Part shown: one piece after another, positions 1 to 7,489 of the stretch
How positions within the stretch are numbered: position 1 is the first letter of the stretch
Layout of the letters: each line of letters begins with the position of its first letter
Source of the DNA: Bacteroidales bacterium
GTDB taxonomy: Bacteria > Bacteroidota > Bacteroidia > Bacteroidales > P3
Assembly (NCBI GenBank): GCA_017545365.1
Contig: JAFWOP010000026.1
Coordinates: 1 to 23,405 of the forward strand
Length of the DNA stretch: 23,405 nt
Direction: 5' to 3'
Program-made: the position numbers and the translations under genes
Notes under the pieces: model-generated
What the model saw: the letters and a program-made list of their open reading frames with translations, nothing else
The model's database searches: none
What the model was told of the DNA's origin: nothing

Positions 1-1
1 C

Positions 2-697
2 AAGAAATCGCAGGTGTTCTCGACGGCTGCCGACAACCAACCCGAGGTGGAAATCCACGTGCTGCAGGGCGAGCGTCCTATGGCCAACCAGAACAAGACT
101 ATCGGCCGCTTCCACTTGGCAGGCATTCCGCCTGCACCGCGTGGAGTACCTCAGATTGAGGTAACCTTCGACATCGATGCCAACGGTATCCTGAATGTCA
201 GCGCCCTCGACAAGGCCACTGGCAAGAGCCAGAACATCCGCATCGAGGCCTCCAGCGGTCTGAGCGAAGACGAGATCAAGCGCATGAAGGCTGAGGCTGA
301 GGCCAACGCCGACGCCGACAAGAAGGCCAAGGAGGAGATTGAGAAGATTAACGCTGCCGACGGCATGATTTTCCAGAGCGAGAAGAACCTGAAGGAATAT
401 GGCGACAAGATTCCCGCCGAGAAGAAGAGCGCCATCGAGAGTGCCCTCACCGAGCTGAAGGCTGCCCACAGCGCCCGCAACGTCACCCAGATTGACGCCG
501 CTATGGAGAAGATGAACCAAGCTTGGCAGGCCGCCAGCCAGGACATGTACAATGCCCAGCAGCAAGCCGGTGGAGCCAACCCCGGTGCCGGCTTCGACCC
601 CAACAACATGGGCGGCAACCCCGGCCAGCAAGGCGGTAGCTCCAACCAAGGCGGCAGCGACAACGTCACCGACGTCGACTACGAAGAGGTGAAATAA
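2..697 (+). CDS. dnaK: Chaperone protein DnaK (Hsp70), C-terminal part
   Basis: The gene enters from the left edge, so only about the last 231 residues of a protein that is usually near 640 are present. The reading frame is open from base 2; the GTG at 14 is an internal Val codon and not a start. Visible are the end of the substrate-binding beta-sandwich ([45 protein letters not shown]), then the helical lid rich in Ala/Glu/Lys, then a Gly/Asn/Gln-rich tail ending in DVDYEEVK, close to the EEVD-like C-terminus typical of bacterial DnaK. The protein is a cytosolic ATP-dependent chaperone working with DnaJ and GrpE. A strong terminator follows 20 bases after the stop, so it ends its transcription unit. 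Identification is secure; nothing can be said about the ATPase domain. Confidence 0.97.
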   Translation, partial: KKSQVFSTAADNQPEVEIHVLQGERPMANQNKTIGRFHLAGIPPAPRGVPQIEVTFDIDANGILNVSALDKATGKSQNIRIEASSGLSEDEIKRMKAEAEANADADKKAKEEIEKINAADGMIFQSEKNLKEYGDKIPAEKKSAIESALTELKAAHSARNVTQIDAAMEKMNQAWQAASQDMYNAQQQAGGANPGAGFDPNNMGGNPGQQGGSSNQGGSDNVTDVDYEEVK

Positions 698-717
698 GGT
701 TGTTCGCAATTTATACA

Positions 718-753
718 GAAAAAGAGGATGTCTCAATTGGCATCCTCTTTTTC
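718..753 (+). terminator. Rho-independent terminator of dnaK
   Basis: A perfect 13-bp inverted repeat (718-730 and 741-753) with a 10-base loop. The right arm carries its own T-rich run (CTCTTTTTC). It lies just after the dnaK stop. Confidence 0.9.
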
Positions 754-809
754 TTTGCACTAACACAACAATCTCATGATATGACGTTATCTAAACAAAA
801 TAATCAATC

Positions 810-1097
810 ATGTCGTACGCACAAATAGCACAGTTGGAACTGCTCAACGCCCTCATGAGTATTACCTCCGAGGCAGAACTGAACGAGTTCAAGGATTTGG
901 TGGCACACTTCTTTGCTGCGAAGGCTCAGAAAGAAATTGATGCCATGTGGGACAAGGGCATCATCAACGAAGACACCATCAATCAATGGGGACAAAGAAC
1001 GTGGAGGAACCCTCTACACCTATCTGCCGCACCACCTCAAACACCGCAAAAAGCCCGTAAGTTCGCGTATCCCCATCAAGGACAGAGTGAGCATTGA
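810..1097 (+). CDS. Small hypothetical protein, 3' end replaced by IS30 sequence
   Basis: A 95-codon ORF. Its first ~60 residues (MSYAQIAQLELLNALMSI..., ...KAQKEIDAMWDKGIINEDT) read like a genuine small, helical, charged soluble protein, resembling conserved short hypothetical proteins of Bacteroidales; I do not know a function. From about base 987 on, the DNA is IS30 transposase sequence read in the wrong frame, which explains the Pro/His/Lys-rich tail. The natural C-terminus has therefore been lost or displaced at the junction near 985-1000. The ATG at 810 follows an A/T-rich leader, as is normal in this group. The N-terminal part may still be translated as a fusion with a nonsense tail, or the gene may be dead. 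Confidence 0.5.
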   Translation: MSYAQIAQLELLNALMSITSEAELNEFKDLVAHFFAAKAQKEIDAMWDKGIINEDTINQWGQRTWRNPLHLSAAPPQTPQKARKFAYPHQGQSEH

Positions 1098-1609
1098 CGA
1101 GCACCCCCGCCGTGGTGGATTCCAAAGCCCGTTTCGGCGACTGGGAACTGGACACCATCGTCGGCAAGGACGGCAAAGGAACCATTGTCATCATCGTAGA
1201 ACGCACCACAAAGAAAATGCTCATGGCAAAGTCCCCTAAGGGTATGAATGCAAAGGCTGTGGCCAAGGTCGTCGTCCAGTTGCTCCGCCCTTTCGAGCAT
1301 CATGTCCTTTCCATTACCACCGACAACGGAACCGAGTTCGCTGAACACAAGTACATCGCAAAAATGCTGCACACCAAGGTCTATTTCACTCACCCTTACT
1401 CCTCGTAGGAAAAGGGTCTAATCGAGAACACAAACAAACTTATACGACAATACATCCCTAGAAACACGGATTTCTCTTCTCTCTCAGATGACTTCATCCT
1501 CTTTGTTCAGACCGAACTAAACCTTCGTCCCAGAAAATTATTGGACTATTCTTCCCCGAAACGAAAATTCTTACTATCTTTGCACAACAGTGTTGCACTT
1601 CGATGTTGA
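988..1609 (+). pseudogene. IS30-family transposase remnant (5'-truncated, frameshifted, nonsense)
   Basis: The piece begins in the frame of position 988 with KERGGTLYTYLPHHLKHRKK and IPIKDRVSIDEHP, then shifts frame at a run of five C (about 1101-1106) into AVVDSKARFGDWELDTIVGK, the hallmark start of the IS30 DDE catalytic domain. TTDNGTEFAEH carries the second catalytic Asp. At 1406-1408 the conserved Trp of the PYSSW motif is TAG (TGG to TAG), after which the same frame continues as EKGLIENTNKLIRQYIPRNT to a stop at 1607-1609. The third catalytic residue falls in this post-stop part. The N-terminal helix-turn-helix region (roughly the first third) is missing. Three independent lesions make this an old inactive copy. 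Terminal inverted repeats were not found. Confidence 0.88.
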
Positions 1610-1663
1610 ATCTATAGAGTAAATTATTTTTATCCCCCAGCAAACAAATCATTTTTTTTATGT

Positions 1664-1671
1664 ATATTTGC
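1664..1671 (+). promoter_or_regulatory. Possible -7 element upstream of the glycosyltransferase
   Basis: TATATTTG matches the Bacteroidota -7 consensus TAnnTTTG and sits 95 bases before the ATG at 1767. No TTTG/TTG lies at the expected 19-base spacing upstream, so support is weak. The rest of 1610-1766 is A/T-rich with no other recognised feature. Confidence 0.35.
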
Positions 1672-1766
1672 AAAGTATCTTTTAACAAAAATACCGCGTA
1701 TTGTTTTGAGGTTCACACGATTACTTTCCAACTCAATTCGCAAAACTAATATATTATAGCTAGAAG

Positions 1767-2732
1767 ATGTTTAGAACCCCTATCCTAATAATAAATTTCA
1801 ACCGCCCCGATTTCACTAGAAAAGTGATGGAGGCGGTAATGAATCTACCCCCAAGTGAACTTTTTGTCTTTCAAGATGGCCCTAGAAAAGGAAAAGATGA
1901 CAAACCATTACTGGAAGAGGTACGTGTCATAATAAAAGAGATGACAGACGGCACTGACACTCATGTACACACCAACTACTCGAGTACTAACTTGGGTTGC
2001 GGCCCTGGTCCTGCCACTGCCCTAACATGGTTTTTTTCAAATGTAGAAGAGGGCATCATCTTGGAGGACGACGCTATACCCCATCCCGATTTTTTCGAAT
2101 ATGCTGCAGAGCTGTTGGAGAAATATCGCAACAACCCGTCGGTAAAGGCTATTGGGAGCATGAATGTCGACAAACAAAAGTGGGGGGACGGAAGCTACTA
2201 TTTCTCTATGATGAACCGCAACCTTTGTTCTTGGGCCACCTGGAAAAGGGCATGGCAGTCATTTGACATCAGACTGAAAAGGACCTCACGCTTCGACCTT
2301 GCACATGCTTTGCAAAAATATGGCTGCAGCATACTGGAACGCGAATACTGGTGCGACCGACTAGACGAGGTACATAAAGATGGGGTGGGTAATTCAAGCT
2401 GGGACATGCAGTTCTTTATGTCCGTCTGGCTACAACACGGCAAGGGTATTATTCCCAACGTGAATCTTTCAAGCAACATCGGCACGGTAACAAATGCCAC
2501 CCACCCTTTGGGTAAAGGCAATATTATAGAAAACATACCCACGAACCCAATACTGCCTCTGAAACACCCTTCCTCTGAAGAAATCATGAGTGAGGCAGAC
2601 CGCCAGTTCCACTTCATGTACTTTGAACCCAACCACAAAAATTGGACTAGGGGTAGAGTGTTTCGCTATCTGGTGAATAAACGAATCAAGAAAACTATTG
2701 GACACAAGGGCCCATGGAGAAAAAAAAGATAA
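1767..2732 (+). CDS. Glycosyltransferase, GT-A fold type
   Basis: 321 residues, no signal peptide, no membrane segment; likely cytosolic or membrane-peripheral. The N-terminus ([20 protein letters not shown]) is the first beta-alpha unit of a nucleotide-sugar-binding fold. The acidic motif [15 protein letters not shown] (E100-D101-D102) is the DxD-like metal/nucleotide-sugar site, and [14 protein letters not shown] is a motif commonly seen in related bacterial glycan transferases that follow it with a WD-containing acceptor region ([12 protein letters not shown]). Donor and acceptor cannot be assigned. It overlaps the next gene by 19 bases, implying translational coupling with the acyltransferase; together they probably decorate a surface polysaccharide or LPS. 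The gene is clearly more A/T-rich than the housekeeping genes to the right and sits beside an IS remnant, which suggests horizontal acquisition. Confidence 0.82.
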   Translation: MFRTPILIINFNRPDFTRKVMEAVMNLPPSELFVFQDGPRKGKDDKPLLEEVRVIIKEMTDGTDTHVHTNYSSTNLGCGPGPATALTWFFSNVEEGIILEDDAIPHPDFFEYAAELLEKYRNNPSVKAIGSMNVDKQKWGDGSYYFSMMNRNLCSWATWKRAWQSFDIRLKRTSRFDLAHALQKYGCSILEREYWCDRLDEVHKDGVGNSSWDMQFFMSVWLQHGKGIIPNVNLSSNIGTVTNATHPLGKGNIIENIPTNPILPLKHPSSEEIMSEADRQFHFMYFEPNHKNWTRGRVFRYLVNKRIKKTIGHKGPWRKKR

Positions 2733-3376
2733 AATACCGCATTCAGCGAATACTTGGTCGCTGGTTGGACAGACCTGTAATCCCCAAAGGAAAGACCTAT
2801 GGCTATGCACTAGTACGGAGCGATTGTTCGCTTAGCACTTTTGGCCGACACACACAAGTCTCCCCTCCCTATTATTTTAGGAAGATGATAATTGGGGATT
2901 ATTCCTATATATCTAAGAATGCCAATGTTTCTAATACCGAAATTGGCAAATTTTGCTCTATCGGACCCAATTTCAATTGCGGACTAGGACTCCATCCAAC
3001 TTCAGGCATAAGCACCGCCCCCATGTTTTATTCGACTTCCTGCCAAAATGGGACAACCCTATGCAAGAAAAACAGTTTTGAAGAGACTAAGCAAACCCAC
3101 ATTGGGAATGATGTCTATATTGGGGCTAACGTCTTCGTACTGGATGGAGTTACCATTGGCGACGGGGCTGTAGTTGGTGCTGGGGCTGTGGTTGTGCATG
3201 ACGTGCCTCCCTATGCTGTGGTAGTAGGTGTACCCGCCAAAGTGGTGAAATACCGTTTTGATGAAGATACTATTAAAAAGCTGCTCTCCAAACAATGGTG
3301 GAACCTGCCCGAGCCTGAACTGACCAAAGTGCGCGACAATTTTTGGAACGTGAGGAAATTCATCGATAGTCTGTAA
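2714..3376 (+). CDS. Hexapeptide-repeat acyltransferase (CatB/Vat-like)
   Basis: 220 residues forming a left-handed beta-helix transferase that would move an acetyl (or similar acyl) group from CoA to a hydroxyl or amino group of a sugar. Hexapeptide-type repeats are visible in [19 protein letters not shown] and, further on, [20 protein letters not shown] with [20 protein letters not shown] and the closing GVPAKVV motif. His94 in CGLGLHPTS is the likely catalytic His of this family. The C-terminal tail ([14 protein letters not shown]) is typical of the CatB-like branch. The ATG at 2714 lies inside the glycosyltransferase gene (19-base overlap). The pair is probably a sugar transferase and an O-acetyltransferase for the same glycan. 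The exact acceptor is unknown. Confidence 0.85.
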   Translation: MEKKKIKYRIQRILGRWLDRPVIPKGKTYGYALVRSDCSLSTFGRHTQVSPPYYFRKMIIGDYSYISKNANVSNTEIGKFCSIGPNFNCGLGLHPTSGISTAPMFYSTSCQNGTTLCKKNSFEETKQTHIGNDVYIGANVFVLDGVTIGDGAVVGAGAVVVHDVPPYAVVVGVPAKVVKYRFDEDTIKKLLSKQWWNLPEPELTKVRDNFWNVRKFIDSL

Positions 3377-3549
3377 TAATCAATAAAGATAGCAACATCC
3401 AAAGTACGGCCATAGATTGTTACCAATATTCTGGTGATATTTGTAAATGTATCCATAGCGACCTTTTATTGGGTTGTTTACCTCAAGGTGAAAGAGATAT
3501 TGTAAGCAATAAAAAGGATGACCTTACGTTATTTAAACACTTCAACTAA
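3370..3549 (+). other. Open frame without start codon in the gap after the acyltransferase
   Basis: The gap 3377-3566 contains no recognised gene. One frame stays open for 59 codons from 3370 to the TAA at 3547-3549, with a protein-like composition (DSNIQSTAIDCYQYSGD, LPQGERDIVSNKKDD) but no ATG, GTG or TTG start. It may be the 3' remnant of a deleted gene from the A/T-rich island, or chance. No promoter or terminator was convincing here. Confidence 0.2.
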
Positions 3550-3566
3550 CTAATAATAAACGATAG

Positions 3567-3974
3567 ATGATAAGTTACAAACACGAAGTAAAGTACTACG
3601 AATGCGACCGTATGGGCATCACGCACCATTCTAACTATGTGCGTTTTATGGAGGAGGCGCGGGTCGACTGGATGGACCAGCTGGGTTATGGCTTCGACCG
3701 CATGGAGGCCGAAGGGGTGGTGTCGCCTGTAGTGTCGGTAGAATGCATATACAAGCACCCCACCACCTTCAAAGACATGATAGACATTGTGGTGGAGGTG
3801 GAGGCGATGAGCAGGTTGAAAATCACGTTCCGATACACCATGCGTGTGGATGGGAGCCTCGTGTGTACGGGACGCAGCACCCACTGTTTCCTCGAAAAGG
3901 GGCGTCCGGTGGTCCTGGCCGAGCGGTTCCCGCAGCTGTATGAGGCCATTCAGAAGATGGACGCGGAGGGTTGA
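3567..3974 (+). CDS. Acyl-CoA thioesterase, YbgC/4HBT hotdog family
   Basis: 135 residues, the normal size for a single hotdog domain. The N-terminus has the 4-hydroxybenzoyl-CoA thioesterase signature: YECDRMGITHHSNYVRFMEE, where Asp14 is the usual catalytic/nucleophile-activating residue and HHSNY lines the active site. The family hydrolyses acyl-CoA or acyl-ACP thioesters in the cytosol; substrate cannot be read from sequence. In many bacteria YbgC-like genes travel with envelope genes, which fits the BamD gene that follows 61 bases downstream. The start at 3567 gives a full-length domain and follows an A-rich leader without a classical Shine-Dalgarno, normal for this phylum. Confidence 0.88.
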   Translation: MISYKHEVKYYECDRMGITHHSNYVRFMEEARVDWMDQLGYGFDRMEAEGVVSPVVSVECIYKHPTTFKDMIDIVVEVEAMSRLKITFRYTMRVDGSLVCTGRSTHCFLEKGRPVVLAERFPQLYEAIQKMDAEG

Positions 3975-4021
3975 AAGTAGGGTTTCAATTTTAGAAAAGA
4001 TGATAATTAAAAAAAATAGTG

Positions 4022-4029
4022 TATTTTTG
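4022..4029 (+). promoter_or_regulatory. Possible -7 element immediately upstream of bamD
   Basis: TATTTTTG matches TAnnTTTG and is followed by CAAACT and the ATG at 4036. A transcript from it would have a leader of about two bases. There is no good -33 element at 19-base spacing, so this is weaker than the analogous site at 14669-14698. Confidence 0.4.
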
Positions 4030-4035
4030 CAAACT

Positions 4036-4851
4036 ATGAGATTTGCTTCACGTTTGGGAATTATATTCCTTATATTCTCGTTGCTAGCAGGTTGCAGCAA
4101 TTTCACCAAATTGGTCAACGGCAACGATTTTGACGCCAAATATAAGGCGGCAGTGTCTTATTATGAGAAAAGGAACTATACGAAGGCCATCCAGCTGCTC
4201 GAAAATCTAATTATGCACTACCATGGCAAGGAAAATGCCGAGAACATATCGTGGTACTATGCCCAGTCGCTGATGGCTGAGAAGGACTATTTCTCGGCAG
4301 GATACCAATTCAAAAACTTCTTCAAACGTTTCCCCTACAGCGACCGCGCGGAGGAGGCCCTCTTCCTGTCTGCCAACTGCAAATACCACGAGTCGCCCGA
4401 CTACTACCTCGACCAACAGCAGACAAAGGAGGCCATTCAGGAGTATGAGTCGTACGTGGACCGCTACCCCACCAGCATCCATATCCCCGAAATCAACGCC
4501 CACTTGGACGAACTGCGCGGGAAGCTGATGCGCAAGGATTATGAACTAGCTTACGGCTATTACCTGACCGAGAACTACAGCGCAGCCTACACGGCAATGC
4601 AGACCTTCCTGAACAACTACCCTGACGCCCCGTACAGGGAGCAGGCCATGTTCTACATCATCGTCAGCGGCTACCAGTACGGCATCAACAGCCAAGAGGG
4701 CAAGATGAGGGAGAGGCTGCAGCGCGTGGTGAACGACTTCGACCGTTTCGCCACCTCTTTCAAAGACTCCAAACAGCTGGCCGAGGCTCAGGAGATATAC
4801 ACCAAATCGAAGGCCGCCCTCGCCGATTTGGAAGCAAGAAGCAAGAATTAA
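4036..4851 (+). CDS. bamD: Outer membrane assembly lipoprotein BamD-like (YfiO)
   Basis: 271 residues from the chosen start. A lipoprotein signal is clear: MRFASRLGIIFLIFSLLAGC, with lipobox LAGC and Cys20 as the lipidated residue. The body is a run of TPR-like helical repeats (YEKRNYTKAIQLLENLI, YYAQSLMAEKDYFSAGYQF, YLTENYSAAYTAMQTFLNNY), matching BamD, which scaffolds BamA during beta-barrel insertion at the inner face of the outer membrane. The frame extends upstream, and an ATG at 4000 would add 12 residues (MIIKKNSVFLQT) before the signal; 4036 was preferred because it gives a compact signal peptide. Gene order BamD then omega subunit then CoaBC is a known Bacteroidota arrangement and supports the call. 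The downstream gene begins after 37 bases. Confidence 0.9.
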   Translation: MRFASRLGIIFLIFSLLAGCSNFTKLVNGNDFDAKYKAAVSYYEKRNYTKAIQLLENLIMHYHGKENAENISWYYAQSLMAEKDYFSAGYQFKNFFKRFPYSDRAEEALFLSANCKYHESPDYYLDQQQTKEAIQEYESYVDRYPTSIHIPEINAHLDELRGKLMRKDYELAYGYYLTENYSAAYTAMQTFLNNYPDAPYREQAMFYIIVSGYQYGINSQEGKMRERLQRVVNDFDRFATSFKDSKQLAEAQEIYTKSKAALADLEARSKN

Positions 4852-4888
4852 AACACTTATCAACGTAAAACATATCAACACAATAGAC

Positions 4889-5269
4889 ATGGAAGACAAT
4901 AAGAAGAGAATAGTGAACACCACCATTACCCGCAACACGGCACAATTCAGCCAGATGACCGATAACATTTACGAGACCGTGGCCGTGCTGACCAAACGCG
5001 CCAACCAGATTGCCATCGAGGAAAAGAAGGAACTGCACAAGAAGATTGAAGAATTCTCCAATTCCAACGACGCGATGGACGAGTACTACGAAAACCGCGA
5101 GCAAATCGAGGTGGTGCGCCGTTTCGAGAAGATGCCCAAGCCCTCCATCCTCGCCACCGAGGAGTACCTGGCCGGCGACATCTACTACCGCAACCCTGCT
5201 AAGGAAGACCAGAACGAGCAGCGCATGGAGGCCTTGGAAAACGCCGTCATCGCCGAGCATCAAGAATAA
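4889..5269 (+). CDS. rpoZ: DNA-directed RNA polymerase omega subunit, Bacteroidota type
   Basis: 126 residues. The core DNIYETVAVLTKRANQIAIE is the conserved omega/Rpb6 helix-turn region (T-x-KRANQI in this phylum); the continuation EYYENREQIEVVRRFEKMPK and LATEEYLAGDIYYRNP is specific to the longer Bacteroidota omega proteins. It binds the beta-prime subunit and stabilises the polymerase. The position between bamD (37 bases upstream) and coaBC (53 bases downstream) agrees with the usual order in the phylum, in line with one transcription unit. Nothing looks damaged. Confidence 0.92.
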   Translation: MEDNKKRIVNTTITRNTAQFSQMTDNIYETVAVLTKRANQIAIEEKKELHKKIEEFSNSNDAMDEYYENREQIEVVRRFEKMPKPSILATEEYLAGDIYYRNPAKEDQNEQRMEALENAVIAEHQE

Positions 5270-5322
5270 TTGAATGGGTTAATCTGACTAACCAATTAAC
5301 ACATTAACCAATTCCATTAATC

Positions 5323-6087
5323 ATGAAGGTCATTGTCGGAATCACCGGCGGCATCGCCGCATACAAGGCACCCCTGCTTGTGCGGCTGTTGCGCAAGGCG
5401 GGGCACGACGTGAAATGTGTGGCCACCGAACACGCCCTACAGTTTGTCACCCCCCTGACGCTAGAGACAGTGTCAGGCAACAAACTGTATGCCGACCTCT
5501 TTGCCTCCGACAACGACCATTCCACCGAGCATATCTCGCTCAAGGACTGGGGCGACCTGATGGTGGTGGCACCTGCCACCGCCAACGTCATCGGCAAGAT
5601 GGCATCGGGCATCGGCGACGACGCCCTCAGCACACTGCTCCTTTCGTTTTCCCGCAAGCCCCTCGTTCTGGCTCCTGCCATGAACACCCAAATGTGGGAA
5701 TGCCCTTCGGTGCAGCGCAACATCGCGTATCTGCGCTCCATAGGCGTACATATCATCAACCCCGACGAGGGGGAACTGGCCTGCGGCACCAACGGCACTG
5801 GCCGCATGGCAGAGCCTGAGGTAATAGCTGAAGAAATTGAAAAGCATCTGAACACGGCAGCCAATTCTCAATTCTCAATTCAAAAAGGTGCTAGTGACCG
5901 CAGGCCCCACCTACGAACGGATAGACTCTGTGCGCTTCATCGGCAACTACTCCTCCGGCAAGATGGGGTTCGCCCTGGCCGAAGCATTGGCTCGGCGGGG
6001 GGCAGAGGTGGAGCTGGTGACAGGTCCCACAGCCCTGAAGTGCCAAAACCCGCTCATCCACCGCACCGACGTGGAGAGCGCCCGTGA
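5323..6087 (+). CDS. coaBC: CoaBC, N-terminal half: phosphopantothenoylcysteine decarboxylase (frameshifted)
   Basis: This is the FMN-dependent decarboxylase (CoaC) half of the coenzyme A biosynthesis enzyme. Family motifs are intact: VGITGGIAAYK at the start, the active-site His in TEHISLKDWGDLMVVAPATA, the PAMNTQMW substrate-binding motif, and the Cys-containing flap LACGTNGTGRMAEPE. Authentic coding ends near base 5881 (about residue 186). After a 7-bp tandem repeat the frame runs on to 6087 as unrelated Arg/Pro/His-rich sequence, which is the CoaB half read out of frame. CoaBC proteins are normally about 400 residues in one chain. Either translation really yields a decarboxylase with a ~68-residue spurious tail, or the population contains in-frame variants, or the read is an assembly error. 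Confidence 0.88.
   Translation: MKVIVGITGGIAAYKAPLLVRLLRKAGHDVKCVATEHALQFVTPLTLETVSGNKLYADLFASDNDHSTEHISLKDWGDLMVVAPATANVIGKMASGIGDDALSTLLLSFSRKPLVLAPAMNTQMWECPSVQRNIAYLRSIGVHIINPDEGELACGTNGTGRMAEPEVIAEEIEKHLNTAANSQFSIQKGASDRRPHLRTDRLCALHRQLLLRQDGVRPGRSIGSAGGRGGAGDRSHSPEVPKPAHPPHRRGERP
5862..5881 (+). repeat. 7-bp tandem repeat at the CoaC/CoaB frameshift
   Basis: CAATTCT at 5862-5868 and 5869-5875, then CAATTC at 5876-5881. The two halves of coaBC are offset by one base here. Loss of one 7-bp unit removes 1 mod 3 and joins the frames as NSQFKKVLVTAGPT, a normal linker. The repeat is followed by AAAAA, a second possible slippage site. Confidence 0.85.
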
Positions 6088-6511
6088 GATGTATGCCGCC
6101 GCCACTTCCCTCTTCGGCAGCTGCCAGGCCGCCATCCTTTCGGCGGCCGTGGCCGACTACCGTCCCGAACAGGCTGCCGACCACAAGCTGAAGAAACAAG
6201 GCTCAGAGGGTATGACCCTCACCCTGGTGCAGAACCCCGACATATTGGCCACCCTCGGAAAGATGAAGCAGCCCACGCAACGGCTCATCGGATTTGCTTT
6301 GGAGACCGACAACGAAGAGCAAAACGCCCGCCTGAAGCTGGAGAAAAAGAACCTGGACTATATTGTGCTCAACTCGTTGCGCGACGCGGGGGCGGGATTT
6401 GGCGTGGACACCAACCGCGTCACCATCATCGGCCGCGACGGTACAACCTACAGCACCCCGCTGATGAGCAAGGCTCAGGTGGCCGATGAAATAATCAACC
6501 ACTGCCTATGA
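5888..6511 (+). CDS. coaBC: CoaBC, C-terminal half: phosphopantothenate-cysteine ligase
   Basis: The CoaB ligase half, which joins cysteine to 4'-phosphopantothenate using a nucleotide triphosphate. Motifs are complete: VLVTAGPTYERIDSVRFIGN, YSSGKMGFALAEALARRGAE, LSAAVADYRPEQAADHKLKK (with the catalytic-loop KLKK), and the dimer/nucleotide part QRLIGFALET. The frame opens after a TGA at 5849-5851; the first conventional start in it is the GTG at 5888, inside the VLVTAG strand, which would clip one or two residues from the Rossmann strand. There is no ribosome binding site of note. In the in-frame version the preceding residues would be Lys-Lys, as in intact CoaBC. The stop overlaps the ATG of the next gene (ATGA), implying coupling. 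Confidence 0.87.
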   Translation: MLVTAGPTYERIDSVRFIGNYSSGKMGFALAEALARRGAEVELVTGPTALKCQNPLIHRTDVESAREMYAAATSLFGSCQAAILSAAVADYRPEQAADHKLKKQGSEGMTLTLVQNPDILATLGKMKQPTQRLIGFALETDNEEQNARLKLEKKNLDYIVLNSLRDAGAGFGVDTNRVTIIGRDGTTYSTPLMSKAQVADEIINHCL

Positions 6512-7482
6512 AGAAACTTTCGATTGCAGCCATCATCATGGCATCGCTGGCCATCGCTGGCGAGATTTTCATTTTCGCCACACAAAAAGAGGACAGCGAG
6601 GAGATTCAGAAAAAGGCCATCATGAACGACTACCGCGTCTATGCCCCCGTCATCCCCGACACAATGACGTTTGCGGGCGAGCGGGTGCCGCTGGACCTCT
6701 ACTATGTGCGCGAAGCCTTGGACAACGAACTCATCATCAACATGTACCGACAATCGAGCACTGTGCTTTACTTCAAGCGCGCCAACCGTTTCTTCCCCAT
6801 CATCGAGCCTATCCTCCAGTGCAACGGCATACCCGATGACTTCAAATACTTGTGTGTAATAGAAAGCGGACTGACCAACGCCACCTCTCCTGCCAAAGCT
6901 CAAGGATATTGGCAGTTCCTGGCAAGCACCGGCACCACCTACGGCCTGCTGGTAAACGACGAGATAGACATGCGCAACGACCTAGAGGCCTCAACCGAAG
7001 CCGCCTGCAAGTACCTTCGCAGCATGTACGACCGCTTCCACAGCTGGACGGCAGCGGCAGCAGCTTACAACTGCGGCGAAAACGGACTGGGACGCCGGAT
7101 GGACGCACAAGGGATAACGAGCTACTACGACACCCGCCTCAACAGCGAGACCGGCCGTTATGTCTACCGCATACTCGCCATGAAACTCATCATGCAGCAC
7201 CCCCAACAGTATGGCTACCACCTGCGCCACTGCGACCTCTACCCGCCCATTCCCACACGCACCACCACCCTCGCGGGACAGAATGTGGACCTCTACAAGT
7301 TTGCCAAAGACAACGGCACCACCTACAAAATGCTGCGCGACCTGAACCCATGGATTCAGACCGACAAGCTGAAGAACAAAGCCAACAAGAAATACACCGT
7401 TAAGCTGCCCGTCGAGAACGGCACCAAGCATAAAACACTCACCCAAGGACGCAAAAACACCCGTTTCATCACCAGTATCTGA
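6508..7482 (+). CDS. Lytic murein transglycosylase with LysM, MltD-like
   Basis: 324 residues. An N-terminal hydrophobic stretch (residues 4-24, KLSIAAIIMASLAIAGEIFIF) is a signal sequence or membrane anchor, without a lipobox Cys. The SLT domain spans roughly residues 95-225, with catalytic Glu119 in CVIESGLTN, followed by SPAKAQGYWQFLASTGTTYGL and AAAAAYNCGENGL, the usual family blocks. A degenerate LysM-like peptidoglycan-binding module lies around 255-305 (VDLYKFAKDNGTTYKMLRDLNP). It would cleave the MurNAc-GlcNAc bond in the periplasm, leaving anhydro-MurNAc, for wall remodelling. It overlaps coaB by four bases and precedes uvrA by seven, so all three are probably co-transcribed. Confidence 0.9.
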   Translation: MKKLSIAAIIMASLAIAGEIFIFATQKEDSEEIQKKAIMNDYRVYAPVIPDTMTFAGERVPLDLYYVREALDNELIINMYRQSSTVLYFKRANRFFPIIEPILQCNGIPDDFKYLCVIESGLTNATSPAKAQGYWQFLASTGTTYGLLVNDEIDMRNDLEASTEAACKYLRSMYDRFHSWTAAAAAYNCGENGLGRRMDAQGITSYYDTRLNSETGRYVYRILAMKLIMQHPQQYGYHLRHCDLYPPIPTRTTTLAGQNVDLYKFAKDNGTTYKMLRDLNPWIQTDKLKNKANKKYTVKLPVENGTKHKTLTQGRKNTRFITSI

Positions 7483-7489
7483 ATCCACC

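Noticed and set aside
1575..1582. TATCTTTG as a promoter for the glycosyltransferase
   Set aside because: It falls inside the terminal coding part of the transposase remnant, has no -33 partner at 19 bases and is almost 190 bases from the gene; chance match or an old IS-internal element is more likely.
3844..4035. Extended open frame upstream of BamD
   Set aside because: It overlaps the thioesterase gene in another frame and encodes an Arg/Trp-rich sequence with no family features; the lipoprotein signal marks the true start region.
5277..5313. Short inverted and direct repeats (GGTTA/TAACC, TAACCAATT twice) before coaBC
   Set aside because: A 5-bp stem in A/T-rich spacer DNA is within chance and has no T-run or known operator form.
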